From the NCBI GenBank assembly GCA_016213925.1, contig JACQZH010000042.1, forward strand, positions 1 to 57,816: a stretch of DNA of 57,816 nucleotides, in the 5' to 3' direction. Below, one piece after another: positions 26,578-34,237 of this stretch (position 1 is its first letter; the number at the start of each line of letters is the position of its first letter). The translations under genes and the position numbers were made by a program. Under the pieces are notes generated by a model. That model searched no databases and had not been told where the DNA came from. It saw only the letters and a program-made list of their open reading frames with translations. The stretch is from Candidatus Omnitrophota bacterium. Lineage in GTDB: Bacteria; Omnitrophota; Gorgyraeia; B26-G9.

Positions 26578-27032
26578 CTTTTACCTATATTTAGATTTTT
26601 TTCAAAAAAATTCTTAACTTCAAATCCCCTTAACATCCGCCATAAAAAAAAATAAAACATTGCCGGAACCGAACCGGTTTTTGTATCCATTATTAAATGC
26701 AGCGTATAACCAACGCTCATTGCCATAATATAGTAATTATTTGTATATATCATAATTACCCATAGCAGAATAGCAATTTCATTGCAATGAAATAAAAGGT
26801 AAAGTTTCTCAAACGGCTGCCTTCTCTCATTATTAGCAATGGAAAAAAAATCATAAATCTTCTTTATATTAAGGCAGGAAAACCCCCTATGTATGAAAAA
26901 TTCTATCACATGATCAATATCAATAAAAACACCAAAGATAAAACAAATAATTCCAGCAAAATAATCCTTAATAAAAAAAGCTACTGTTGTACCTGCGAAT
27001 AAAGATGCGATAATATGCCGAGACGGCTTCAT
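26574..27032 (-). CDS. YdjM-like membrane-bound putative metal hydrolase
   Basis: A 152-residue membrane protein with about four hydrophobic segments. His and Asp residues sit in a pattern seen in the LexA-regulated YdjM-type family: SRHIIASLFAG at the N-terminus, GVFIDIDHVIEF with DxDH, YLLFHCNE and finally GYTLHLIMD. These suggest a metal site at the membrane face; no activity is established for the family. AGGG precedes the ATG. It is coupled to the nitroreductase by a 4-nt overlap. Confidence 0.65.
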   Translation of the reverse strand: MKPSRHIIASLFAGTTVAFFIKDYFAGIICFIFGVFIDIDHVIEFFIHRGFSCLNIKKIYDFFSIANNERRQPFEKLYLLFHCNEIAILLWVIMIYTNNYYIMAMSVGYTLHLIMDTKTGSVPAMFYFFLWRMLRGFEVKNFFEKNLNIGKR

Positions 27033-27150
27033 TTTTTACCCTGCAATCCATAAGTTATTTTTATTATTATAACAAAAAAGATTTCATAAATCGAGAGTGC
27101 TGATTAATCGGGGGTTTTATACTACAGGATAGGGAAACTATAAACGCAGA

Positions 27151-27534
27151 TCATGCTTCAATATTAAATTCTTTGCCATAATTTTTTTTGGTTTCATTCC
27201 AGCCTTTATAGCAATAATCAAGCAAATGTTTAAACTCTACTGTATCTACATTTTCTAATTGCACGCCAGCATGAAAGTTATCCGGAGAATCATGTACTCT
27301 TTCTTTAACCCAAACCACCTTTCCAGTCGCAAATATCGGCATAACCGTCCCAGGAAAGTTTATCTGCCAATCAAGCAAAGAATTTTTCTCTACTTTTCTA
27401 TTTAATGCCGCTTTAAAACCGCCGCGGCTGAAATTTTCAGCTAAAAATATTCCGCTGATGCCCGCTTCTTGAGTATTGAATTCTCCGTCAATGGCAGTAC
27501 CAAAACGCATATATTTTCTTCGTTCTTCAAACAC
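27151..27534 (-). CDS. PilZ-domain protein
   Basis: A 127-residue single-domain PilZ protein. The two c-di-GMP-binding motifs are present: RRKYMR (RxxxR type) near the N-terminus and ENFSRGGF (NxSxxG) in the first strands. It should bind cyclic di-GMP and switch a partner such as a motility or secretion component. The start is a GTG at 27534 because GAGGAG lies ten bases upstream; an in-frame TTG at 27558 lies before that ribosome-binding site. A good promoter (27596-27623) lies just upstream. No diguanylate cyclase gene is in the window. Confidence 0.8.
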   Translation of the reverse strand: MFEERRKYMRFGTAIDGEFNTQEAGISGIFLAENFSRGGFKAALNRKVEKNSLLDWQINFPGTVMPIFATGKVVWVKERVHDSPDNFHAGVQLENVDTVEFKHLLDYCYKGWNETKKNYGKEFNIEA

Positions 27535-27595
27535 AGATAAATAACTCCTCTTTGTCAACTAATACATTTGTAGAACATCCGCAAAAAGCTGATTA

Positions 27596-27623
27596 AGTAT
27601 ACCATACTTTATGAAATTTGCAA
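27596..27623 (-). promoter_or_regulatory. Promoter of the PilZ gene
   Basis: TTGCAA (27623-27618), 16 bp, TATACT (27601-27596) on the minus strand, with a TG extension before the -10 box. It lies about 60 bases upstream of the GTG start, just before the end of the neighbouring flavoprotein gene. Confidence 0.7.
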
Positions 27624-27639
27624 CAGTACGTCTAAATAA

Positions 27640-28731
27640 CTATTTATTCATCGCTGTTACAGCTTCGCTGATAAACTCATCCATCAACTCTTTTACCGTA
27701 ACAATCTTATCCACCCTTGTAGCATTACTTCCGGCAAACACAACTGCTTCATCTATATTGCTTGTTACGGCATTTATTAATGCCTTTGCTATACAATAAG
27801 GGACGCTCTTGGGGTCGCATGTCTTAAGGCAGCGGTAATGACAGGAAACAGGAATCTTTTCACCGTTAACAACTCTTTCAACTAATTTAGTCTTGATTGC
27901 CCGGCCTGGCATTCCTACCGGGCTTTTAATAATCACAATGTCCTCTGTCCTGCAATTAATGTATTTTTGCTTAAAATCATCCGGTACAGAACATTCATTT
28001 GTAGCAACAAAACGGGTTGCTATCTGCACTCCTCCAACTCCAAGCTTAAAAAATTTAGCGATATCTTTACCTGTATATATGCCTCCGGCAGCAATAACCG
28101 GAATATTTGCTTTAAACTGTTTTTCGTATCCTCTGACGACTTTTATAACTTCAACAACTAATTCTTCTAACGCGTTATCTTTTGCTGCGGTCAGTTCTTC
28201 AAAACTGAATCCTAAATGTCCGCCGGCTTTCGGGCCTTCAACTATAATCGCATCCGGGATATAATCATACTTCTTCTTCCAGGTCTTAATAATTATATCT
28301 GTAGCCCTGTCTGAAGAAACAATCGGTATCAGCTTAGTTTTGGAAGCGCCATCTTTAGCATATTCCGGCAAGCGTAAAGGCAATCCTGCTCCGGAAATTA
28401 TAAAATTCGCTTTCTCCCTCACCGCAGTACGCACTAAATCCTCATAATTGCTGACAGCAACCAGTATGTTGACTCCAATAACCCCTTTTGTCAATGAACG
28501 CGCCTTACGTAATTCCTGAGCTAGGCCTTCACGGGAAGCCCTAACAAAGTCACTTTTCATCAGCTCAGAAAGATACCCGAGCCCTACACTGGCTATTGTT
28601 CCGGCCCCTCCGTAATTCGCAACAGCGCTAGCTAATGATGCCGTCGATATTGCCACTCCCATTCCACCTTGTATAATCGGAACCTTAATTGTTAAATCTC
28701 CAAGCACCAGCGGTTTTAATTCACTTACCAT
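27640..28731 (-). CDS. Nitronate monooxygenase / FabK-like flavoprotein
   Basis: A 363-residue TIM-barrel FMN enzyme. VPIIQGGMGVAIS begins the barrel, IIVEGPKAGGHLGF and IAAGGIYTGKDIAKF bind FMN phosphate, and GVQIATRFVATNEC closes it. This is shared by nitronate monooxygenases and FabK enoyl-ACP reductases. A C-terminal Cys cluster (CHYRCLKTCDPKSVPYC) is an addition found in some family members and could hold a metal or FeS centre. With no fatty-acid genes nearby, the substrate cannot be chosen; the protein may oxidise nitronates or reduce an enoyl thioester. GGGAAAAC precedes the ATG. Confidence 0.85.
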   Translation of the reverse strand: MVSELKPLVLGDLTIKVPIIQGGMGVAISTASLASAVANYGGAGTIASVGLGYLSELMKSDFVRASREGLAQELRKARSLTKGVIGVNILVAVSNYEDLVRTAVREKANFIISGAGLPLRLPEYAKDGASKTKLIPIVSSDRATDIIIKTWKKKYDYIPDAIIVEGPKAGGHLGFSFEELTAAKDNALEELVVEVIKVVRGYEKQFKANIPVIAAGGIYTGKDIAKFFKLGVGGVQIATRFVATNECSVPDDFKQKYINCRTEDIVIIKSPVGMPGRAIKTKLVERVVNGEKIPVSCHYRCLKTCDPKSVPYCIAKALINAVTSNIDEAVVFAGSNATRVDKIVTVKELMDEFISEAVTAMNK

Positions 28732-29058
28732 GTTTTCCCATCTTTCTATTTAATATACTTTCTTTGGCTGGAGATCAATTGGTGAATTATATTGCCAAAT
28801 AAAATATTACTCTTTTTCCGCGCTTTTAAAACTGCTTGCCATAAAAAAATTATAAAAAACAACTATTTTCAAGACACTAGATTTGTCCTGAGATAAAGCT
28901 GCTATTTATTTTTTTAGATATTATACTATTATACCTTATAAAAAGCAAGCAGTATCTATTTTTATCAGCAAAACAAAGATACTTGAGCCTTTTAGAAACT
29001 TTATAAGTAAAATGTCCGCCTTTTAAGGGCGGACATTTTACTTACTTCAGGTATATTT
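28732..29058. other. Intergenic region with terminator
   Basis: About 330 bases without a gene. The right end holds the long hairpin 29004-29044 that follows thi4. The rest is AT-rich and contains the upstream region of the flavoprotein gene; no clear promoter is visible. Confidence 0.5.
29004..29044 (-). terminator. Perfect 17-bp hairpin after the thiazole synthase gene
   Basis: 29004-29020 and 29028-29044 are exact reverse complements (arms containing GTAAAATGTCCGCC) around a 7-nt loop. It begins 15 bases after the thi4 stop. There is no long T-run, but the AT-rich outer part of the stem ends in a short U-rich stretch. It would work on both strands. Confidence 0.75.
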
Positions 29059-29868
29059 TTAAACAGTAATAACTTCTTTATCGGAAAACTGTTCTTTTTT
29101 ATTCAACTTTTTTATTATTTGCTCTGCCGCTTTCCTGCCTGAGAAAAGCATCCCTCCAAATGTCGGCCCCATACGGGGTATGCCGTAAACGGTAGCCGCT
29201 GCCATCCCCATAACATATAAGCCGGGATAAACCTCCCCTGTCTTTTCAACTACAAGATCCTCTGATGTGCACACATCCATAGGGCCGTAGGTCTGTATTT
29301 TTAACAGGCCTCTTTTCTCAAGGCTTTTCGCCACCCATGCATCGTGGCCGGTAGCATCAATTACTACTTTTGACTCCAAAGCAATCGGATCAACGCAAGT
29401 AATCTGCCTCGGCAAAGCCGAAACCGGCGACCAATTAATAACCGTGCCTTCAACCCTATTATTACGATGGACAACATCGTCAAATTTGGTAAGGTTAAGG
29501 ATTTTAGCGCCTGAATCGCAGGTTGCGGAAATAAGCTTTGAACAGGCAGTAGGGCCATCAGTAACAAACAAGCCGTCCTCTATTTCTTTATACGGTATTT
29601 TTAATTCATCAAGGATAGTATCTGCCGGAGCCCTGAAGGTCAAAGTATTCATAAAATAACCGCCTATCCAGAATCCGCCCCCTATATAGTTATTGCTTTC
29701 TATTATAAGCGTTTTAATACCCGCATTTGCCAGATCGCGTGCCGCGACAAGGCCGCTTGGCCCGCCGCCTACCACTATAACGTCAGAAACAATATACTCC
29801 TCAAACCACTTGGTAAACTCGCCAACAATAGCTCTGCTTATCTGTGACTCTTTTATTTTCTTAAACAT
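29059..29868 (-). CDS. thi4: Thi4-type thiazole synthase (sulfide-dependent class)
   Basis: A 269-residue FAD/NAD-fold protein. The dinucleotide motif GGGPSG follows VIVV near residue 33, with the second glycine cluster NYIGGGFWIGG. DATGHDA and the C-terminal PRMGPTFGGMLFSGRKAAE are Thi4 signatures. It makes the adenylated thiazole precursor of thiamin from NAD and glycine. Yeast Thi4 donates sulfur from a cysteine in the stretch after GHD; here that stretch is AWVAKSLEKRG with no cysteine, so this should be the catalytic, sulfide-using class known from archaea and anaerobes. GGAGG precedes the ATG. A TPP riboswitch and terminator control it; no other thi gene is in the window. Confidence 0.9.
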   Translation of the reverse strand: MFKKIKESQISRAIVGEFTKWFEEYIVSDVIVVGGGPSGLVAARDLANAGIKTLIIESNNYIGGGFWIGGYFMNTLTFRAPADTILDELKIPYKEIEDGLFVTDGPTACSKLISATCDSGAKILNLTKFDDVVHRNNRVEGTVINWSPVSALPRQITCVDPIALESKVVIDATGHDAWVAKSLEKRGLLKIQTYGPMDVCTSEDLVVEKTGEVYPGLYVMGMAAATVYGIPRMGPTFGGMLFSGRKAAEQIIKKLNKKEQFSDKEVITV

Positions 29869-29919
29869 CTCTCCATCCTCCTTATTTTAGTAATCCTACA
29901 ACAGAATAAGCGCGGAAAA

Positions 29920-29952
29920 ATAAAAAAACCTTTATGCCGACACATAAAGGTT
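29920..29952 (-). terminator. Intrinsic terminator of the TPP riboswitch
   Basis: AACCTTTATG (complement of 29943-29952) pairs with CATAAAGGTT (complement of 29927-29936) around a 6-nt loop, followed on the minus strand by a run of T. It lies between the aptamer and the thi4 ribosome-binding site, so it is the expression platform. Confidence 0.88.
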
Positions 29953-29969
29953 ATCAGTTTTCATACCCC

Positions 29970-30058
29970 CTCTCCCTCCGCTGGCATTATCCAGATCAGG
30001 TTCATCGGGTAATCCGCTTGTTTCACGGAACTCTCAGGCCGGTTTACCGCCTCCCCGC
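29970..30058 (-). ncRNA. TPP riboswitch (THI element)
   Basis: The minus strand has the conserved aptamer pieces in order: GGGGAGGC, CCTGAGAG, ACCCGATGAACCTGATC, GGATAATGCCAGCGGAGGGA. These are the pyrimidine- and pyrophosphate-sensing elements of the thi-box. The aptamer lies about 100 bases upstream of thi4 with an intrinsic terminator between, so thiamin pyrophosphate should stop transcription before the gene. Confidence 0.96.
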
Positions 30059-30072
30059 TTAACACTAGTTTT

Positions 30073-30101
30073 ATTAAATCACAAAATCCATTTTATTACA
30101 A
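30073..30101 (-). promoter_or_regulatory. Probable promoter of the riboswitch-thi4 transcript
   Basis: On the minus strand TTGTAA (30101-30096), a 17-bp spacer and TTTAAT (30078-30073). The start point would fall about 8-10 bases before the aptamer. Confidence 0.5.
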
Positions 30102-30189
30102 GTAATAAAAAATTGACCCTGATAGCTGAAGCGCGTCCGAACACTTACGATCAGCCAACCGACGCCGTTTAATCCGATGTATTATCAAA

Positions 30190-31350
30190 CTACGAGTTAA
30201 TGCTTCCGGCATTTCTGTAACTGAAAACATCGGCTGTCTGGCGATGCTGATCTTCAGTGCCGCCATATATCAATGCCGGTTTTCCCGTATTCTTTTTATT
30301 CAGCTTCTGGTAATAGCGCAATCCTTTGAAATAATCCTCGTTGATCGTGCTTCCCAACTTCACTTCAACCGGCTTAATGGATGTGCCGTCCTCAAGGAGG
30401 ACATCAACCTCATTGCCGACATTGTCGCGAAAGAAATAGATATTGCTGTTCTTACCTTGATTTGTCCGGGCCTTCAAAAGCTCGGCAACAACGAAATTTT
30501 CAAATAACGAACCTTTAAGCGGGTGCTGTGCAATATGCTTGGCGTCTTGTATATCCAAAAGATACGATGCCAACCCGCAATCGGTAAAGTATAACTTTGG
30601 CGCTTTAATAAGCCGCTTGCCGAAATTGGTGTGGTGCGGACGCACAAGAAATATAATGTAGCTCGCCTCAAGCACGCTTAACCAGCTTTTAGCTGTGTTA
30701 TGATTAATACCGCAATCATTGGCCAGATTCGATAAATTCACTATCTGCGCCACTCTGCCAGCGCACAGTTTGATGAATTTCTCAAATTTCGCAAGATCCT
30801 TCACATTAATAAGTGCCCGGATATCCCTCTCAAGGTAGGTACTCACATAAAAGGAAAGAGCCTCGGACGGATTAAGCTTCTTATCGTGGATCCGGGGATA
30901 AAAGCCGGTAAAAAGAACCTTATCTATAGGCTTTGCCTTGTCAGAATAAATTTCAGCGTATGAGAACGGCAAAAGAACCGCCAGCGCAGTCCTTCCGGCA
31001 AGGCTCTGGCTAACCGTATTTAAAAGGTGAAAGTTCTGGCTTCCGGTCAGAATAAAATGGCCGGGCTTGTCTTTTGTGTCTACGATCTCCTGAATATACG
31101 ATACCAACTCCGGAACACGCTGAATTTCATCAATGATAGCACCATCTTTGTGGCATTCGGCAAGAAAAGCCCTCGGATCATTCTTTGCGTAATTGCGGGT
31201 ATCTATGTTCTCCAAAGAAAAATACTGCCTCTTTGGGAATAATGCCTTGCAAAGAGTCGTCTTGCCTGATTGGCGCGGCCCGGTGATGGTAACGACTGGA
31301 TATTGGCGCGCGTAATGCAGGATCTTCTCTGAAATGGTTCGTTTTATCAT
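30190..31350 (-). CDS. DUF4143-type AAA ATPase
   Basis: A 386-residue protein of the AAA_14/DUF4143 family. The ATPase domain has Walker A GPRQSGKTT near residue 25, Walker B AIIDEIQRVPEL and sensor HFILTGSQNFHLL. The C-terminal DUF4143 part carries a nuclease-like core (NEVDVLLEDGTSIKPVEVK), the restriction-endonuclease-fold pattern D-x(n)-ExK. These proteins are common accessory genes whose role is unsettled; a link to mobile elements or defence is often proposed. A promoter with consensus boxes lies so close that the mRNA is likely leaderless. It marks the left part of the accessory region. Confidence 0.85.
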   Translation of the reverse strand: MIKRTISEKILHYARQYPVVTITGPRQSGKTTLCKALFPKRQYFSLENIDTRNYAKNDPRAFLAECHKDGAIIDEIQRVPELVSYIQEIVDTKDKPGHFILTGSQNFHLLNTVSQSLAGRTALAVLLPFSYAEIYSDKAKPIDKVLFTGFYPRIHDKKLNPSEALSFYVSTYLERDIRALINVKDLAKFEKFIKLCAGRVAQIVNLSNLANDCGINHNTAKSWLSVLEASYIIFLVRPHHTNFGKRLIKAPKLYFTDCGLASYLLDIQDAKHIAQHPLKGSLFENFVVAELLKARTNQGKNSNIYFFRDNVGNEVDVLLEDGTSIKPVEVKLGSTINEDYFKGLRYYQKLNKKNTGKPALIYGGTEDQHRQTADVFSYRNAGSINS

Positions 31351-31356
31351 GATACA

Positions 31357-31385
31357 AGTATATATTGAGTTTTACATTTTGTCAA
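31357..31385 (-). promoter_or_regulatory. Consensus promoter placed for a leaderless mRNA
   Basis: TTGACA (31385-31380), 17 bp, TATACT (31362-31357) on the minus strand. Six bases separate it from the ATG at 31350, the same geometry as at 601-629. Confidence 0.8.
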
Positions 31386-31687
31386 TCCAATTCGCAATCT
31401 GTAAAGGCCATATTTGTACAGGTTTACCATATCGTATAGGTATTGTATAGGGCAGCTCCTATTCACATCCGTAAAACCATCCTGTCAGGATTTAACATTA
31501 AATGTTCTTTTATGACAGTAAAGTTTTCTTAATTGCGTCACAGTAAAATGTCACAGCAACTATCAAATCCGCTTCATTTGCGCGTGCGCGATGATCTTAT
31601 TCATTAATTAAGCTGATCAATAGGGGCACTACTTGACTACATTTCTGAGGGATTAGGGACAATTATTTCTCCCTCGGACAAAGAAAT

Positions 31688-31736
31688 ACCCTCACGCGCC
31701 TGTGGCTCGCAAGAGCCCCGGTTCGCATGAGGGTAA
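31688..31736. repeat. Two-storey hairpin with GCAA tetraloop
   Basis: An 11-bp outer arm pair (31689-31699 and 31725-31735, one mismatch; extended by T-A) encloses an inner perfect stem GGCTC / GAGCC with the stable tetraloop GCAA on the plus strand. It is much more GC-rich than its surroundings. It lies past the end of the minus-strand HD gene, with only a short U-rich tail, so it could be a terminator or part of a mobile element end. Confidence 0.55.
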
Positions 31737-31835
31737 TAAATGGGGTCGCTGGCTCAGCCGAGTTAGACTGGCTTTAATATCAAATCCAGCGCCTTATAAT
31801 CCGCTATTTTACCAAAGTTAATAGAGAAAATACAC

Positions 31836-31955
31836 TCATATTTCAATCAGCTGGCCGTCTTCTACGGCCATTACGCTCTCGCCGAAATATTCTTCAAATC
31901 TCTCCGGACGCTCTGTATGGATCGAACCGCCGCACTTTGACCTAAGCCGGTATGC
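31836..31955 (-). pseudogene. Possible C-terminal gene remnant
   Basis: A minus-strand frame runs from a TAA near 31960 to a TGA at 31838-31836 and gives a protein-like tail: FAYRLRSKCGGSI, then ERPERFEEYFGESVMAVEDG. No start codon fits, and its first part overlaps the end of the HD gene in another frame. It is more GC-rich than the flanks. It may be the stub of a gene cut off when the accessory region was inserted. Chance openness cannot be excluded at 40 codons. Confidence 0.3.
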
Positions 31956-33267
31956 AAATTTTTAATTCGGAATCGAATATTTTAAGCGTTTTGCCATTTG
32001 CGCCATTAAAACAATTACACTCTTCCAGAATATGTTGCAGATTATTTTTCTGTTCTTCCTTTTTTAACAAAATATTTAATGCGCGGGGCGTATCATTAAA
32101 GTCGATTTTCAGCTCATCAGGAAAGGTAGTTTTAGGAAAATTCTTATATTTCCATTCATAATTAATACAACATTCTAATTTATCAGTATCTTTTGGTGTA
32201 AATTCAACTAATGGCCTGCTCCACATTGATAGTTCATCGGCAAATATAAGAAGAGTCGCGATTGGTGTTTTTAATTGGCAATTGTGATCAAAAAAATGCC
32301 TATGGTCTTCCGATACATGACCGAGATGAAGATATTTTTTTCGTTTAGTTAAATCATGCAATAAACAAGCCTCGGCGGCTATTTGAAATGCAATATACAA
32401 CTCTGTGTTGATTATCTGAGATTGATAAAGATCTTCCGCAATATCCAACACCATTAATGATGAAGCCACGGAATGATTTAATGGAAGGCAATCGTGAATA
32501 AAACCACAGGGGATATTTTCCCGCCTCATCTTTTTCAATCTTTCATCTGATTCTTTATCAAGGTCTTGTTTAGTACGCTGATACCACTCATGATGTTCAA
32601 TTATGAACCGTGCCAACAAACTTTTATTTATTACCTTGCTTCGTATTTTTGTAATATCCATAGAGTCGCAACCAACCAGATTCAATTTAAAAAGTCTTTC
32701 CTCATAGGTACGTAAAAATTTATAGCCGTAACCAAAATCATGAAAAATAGCTGCTAGGAAAACAGCGGCCGACATAATAGTTTGTTTTTTATCTTCATGA
32801 AAATATATTTTCTCCTCTTTGCACCATTGCTTAAAATGAGCGCAATCAAATTGCCACTTCACCATAGCATCATTCCAAAATTTATGGAATAATTCATCAC
32901 AAACAAAAGTTACTTTAAGCATATGCACGAAATGATCCCTATAGTCTGAATCTTCGGGTTCCACATAATTTAACCACTCGATATACGCAAGTTCTTCAAT
33001 GTGTTGTGCCAAAGGAGGAAATACCTTACTAAAAACTACCGAATACGCTAAGGCGCAGTATTCCATCTCATGAAAATAATTAGACGGAACTGATTCTTTC
33101 AACTTTTCGAATATAAAACACTTATTTTCTGACTTATTCCTAAATTCTCTACCCGTAACATAACGCTCAACGTCTATCATGTCATCGAAATAAGTCACAT
33201 TATCTTTAATAAGCCCAGATATCCACTTCCAAAATTCTTCATTGGAAAAAGTGGTTTGCTTAGTCAT
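31942..33267 (-). CDS. HD-domain protein, third gene of the SIR2 cassette
   Basis: A 441-residue soluble protein. Histidine/aspartate motifs of the HD superfamily are visible: RDHFVHML (His112, His115), AAIFHDFGYGY (His176-Asp177), IIEHHEWY (His225, His226), NHSVASSLM (His265) and LLHDLTKR (His304-Asp305). This order, H...HD...HH...H...D, is that of metal-dependent phosphohydrolases acting on nucleotides or cyclic nucleotides. Two HD-like dyads are present, so an internal duplication is possible. I recognise no named family. It starts 29 bases after the ParA-like gene and ends the operon. In defence systems HD proteins can degrade nucleotides or signals; that role is inferred. Confidence 0.75.
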   Translation of the reverse strand: MTKQTTFSNEEFWKWISGLIKDNVTYFDDMIDVERYVTGREFRNKSENKCFIFEKLKESVPSNYFHEMEYCALAYSVVFSKVFPPLAQHIEELAYIEWLNYVEPEDSDYRDHFVHMLKVTFVCDELFHKFWNDAMVKWQFDCAHFKQWCKEEKIYFHEDKKQTIMSAAVFLAAIFHDFGYGYKFLRTYEERLFKLNLVGCDSMDITKIRSKVINKSLLARFIIEHHEWYQRTKQDLDKESDERLKKMRRENIPCGFIHDCLPLNHSVASSLMVLDIAEDLYQSQIINTELYIAFQIAAEACLLHDLTKRKKYLHLGHVSEDHRHFFDHNCQLKTPIATLLIFADELSMWSRPLVEFTPKDTDKLECCINYEWKYKNFPKTTFPDELKIDFNDTPRALNILLKKEEQKNNLQHILEECNCFNGANGKTLKIFDSELKICIPA

Positions 33268-33295
33268 TTGTAAATCCCATTTTTATCATCTTCAT

Positions 33296-34225
33296 CTATA
33301 TTTTTTCTATCTCTAAGCACCATTTTTGAAAAGGAGTAGGGTGCTCACGGCTCTCTGGACTATTGATCAAGTGATTGACAGTTTCTAGTATTTGCTCTAT
33401 ATCAAATTCCTCAGCCAGAGATGCTGTATCTTTAAGTTTATCAAGAATTTTTTCGTCTACTTTGCGCTTTTCTTGTAAGGACTTTAAATCACTCAATATC
33501 TCTGTTAATTTGAATGCTGGATTGCGTGATCCAGCGGCCGAGAATTTATTAAACAGAATGCTGTTCGCCTTTAACCACTCTTCACGCACCTCTTTATTTA
33601 TGGCTACATATATTTGCGATAATGTTGAAAATAAAGCACGGTAGTCAGGTCTATCCGGGGAAGTAACAAAAATTGAGTGCTTCTTGAATTTATATTTTTC
33701 TATTTCATTGAATTTTATCTCTCGCATGGCCTGGGACATACCGTAAAGACCCGGAGGAGTATCGATAATGAGTGTCTCAAAATTATTCTGCGCAAGAAGC
33801 TCTAAAATATCTCGCATCCTACTTCGAAAGAAATGTAGCCTCTCCTCTTGAGAGATTAAGGCAACAATGATTTTAAGATCCTCAAATATAGAACTAGAAG
33901 GCATAAAGAAAATTTTCTTGTGCTTAGCAATAGGTATGCAAAAATCGCTTCCAACTCGCTCGGGTTCCTTTTTATATTGCCTAAACACTAACGGATCGGA
34001 TAAAAGCAATTCATTCAAATAGCGGACGTTATTTTTTTCTTTGCTAAAAATATCAACAAGGCTTGTTCCTGTTATATCGCCATCAATAATAAGTGTCTTT
34101 TTGTCTTCTTTAAGTGCTACCCATCCGGCTTTAGCCAATGCAACAGATGTCTTACCTACACCGCCTTTTTGGGAATGTATCGTGTAAATTTTAACTTCTG
34201 TTTTTTGTTTTTGAGGTTCCATCAT
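33296..34225 (-). CDS. ParA/MinD-like ATPase, second gene of the SIR2 cassette
   Basis: A 309-residue SIMIBI-class ATPase. The deviant Walker A KGGVGKT is at 20-26 in IHSQKGGVGKTSVALA, followed by TLIIDGDITGTSL (switch-type Asp) and ETLIIDTPPG (Walker B). The C-terminal 80 residues are helical and lack the usual chromosome-partition ParA features; no parB or plasmid gene accompanies it. Tandem ATG codons start the gene 13 bases after the giant SIR2 gene. Dimerising ATPases of this class often act as nucleotide-driven switches positioning or activating a partner, which here would be the SIR2 or HD protein. Confidence 0.85.
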   Translation of the reverse strand: MMEPQKQKTEVKIYTIHSQKGGVGKTSVALAKAGWVALKEDKKTLIIDGDITGTSLVDIFSKEKNNVRYLNELLLSDPLVFRQYKKEPERVGSDFCIPIAKHKKIFFMPSSSIFEDLKIIVALISQEERLHFFRSRMRDILELLAQNNFETLIIDTPPGLYGMSQAMREIKFNEIEKYKFKKHSIFVTSPDRPDYRALFSTLSQIYVAINKEVREEWLKANSILFNKFSAAGSRNPAFKLTEILSDLKSLQEKRKVDEKILDKLKDTASLAEEFDIEQILETVNHLINSPESREHPTPFQKWCLEIEKI

Positions 34226-34237
34226 TTTGTTCTTTGT

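Larger units (their letters stand above)
31351..31941. other. Intergenic region rich in palindromes, left edge of the defence cluster
   Basis: About 590 bases without an intact gene. It holds the DUF4143 promoter (31357-31385), small palindromes at 31479-31491 (ATCCTG-T-CAGGAT) and 31494-31506, a GNRA-looped hairpin (31688-31736), and a short open stretch that may be a gene remnant. It may be a junction between chromosome and accessory DNA. Confidence 0.5.

Noticed and set aside
26574..27032. Plain hypothetical membrane protein
   Set aside because: The DxDH and HLIMD pattern fits the YdjM-type family well enough to name it, with moderate confidence.
29004..29044. Part of a CRISPR or transposon end
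   Set aside because: A single hairpin with no spacers and no duplication; it fits a terminator at the end of the thi4 transcript.
31688..31736. Group II intron domain V or integron attC site
   Set aside because: The stem lacks the AGC triad and bulge of domain V and the R'/R'' core bases of attC.
31738..31746. Left attachment site of the tRNA-His element (AAATGGGGT)
   Set aside because: Only nine bases match 53818-53826; that is close to chance in a 22-kb span. Mentioned as a test only.
33296..34225. Plasmid or chromosome partition ParA
   Set aside because: No parB, no parS-like sites and no replication gene next to it; it sits inside the SIR2 operon.
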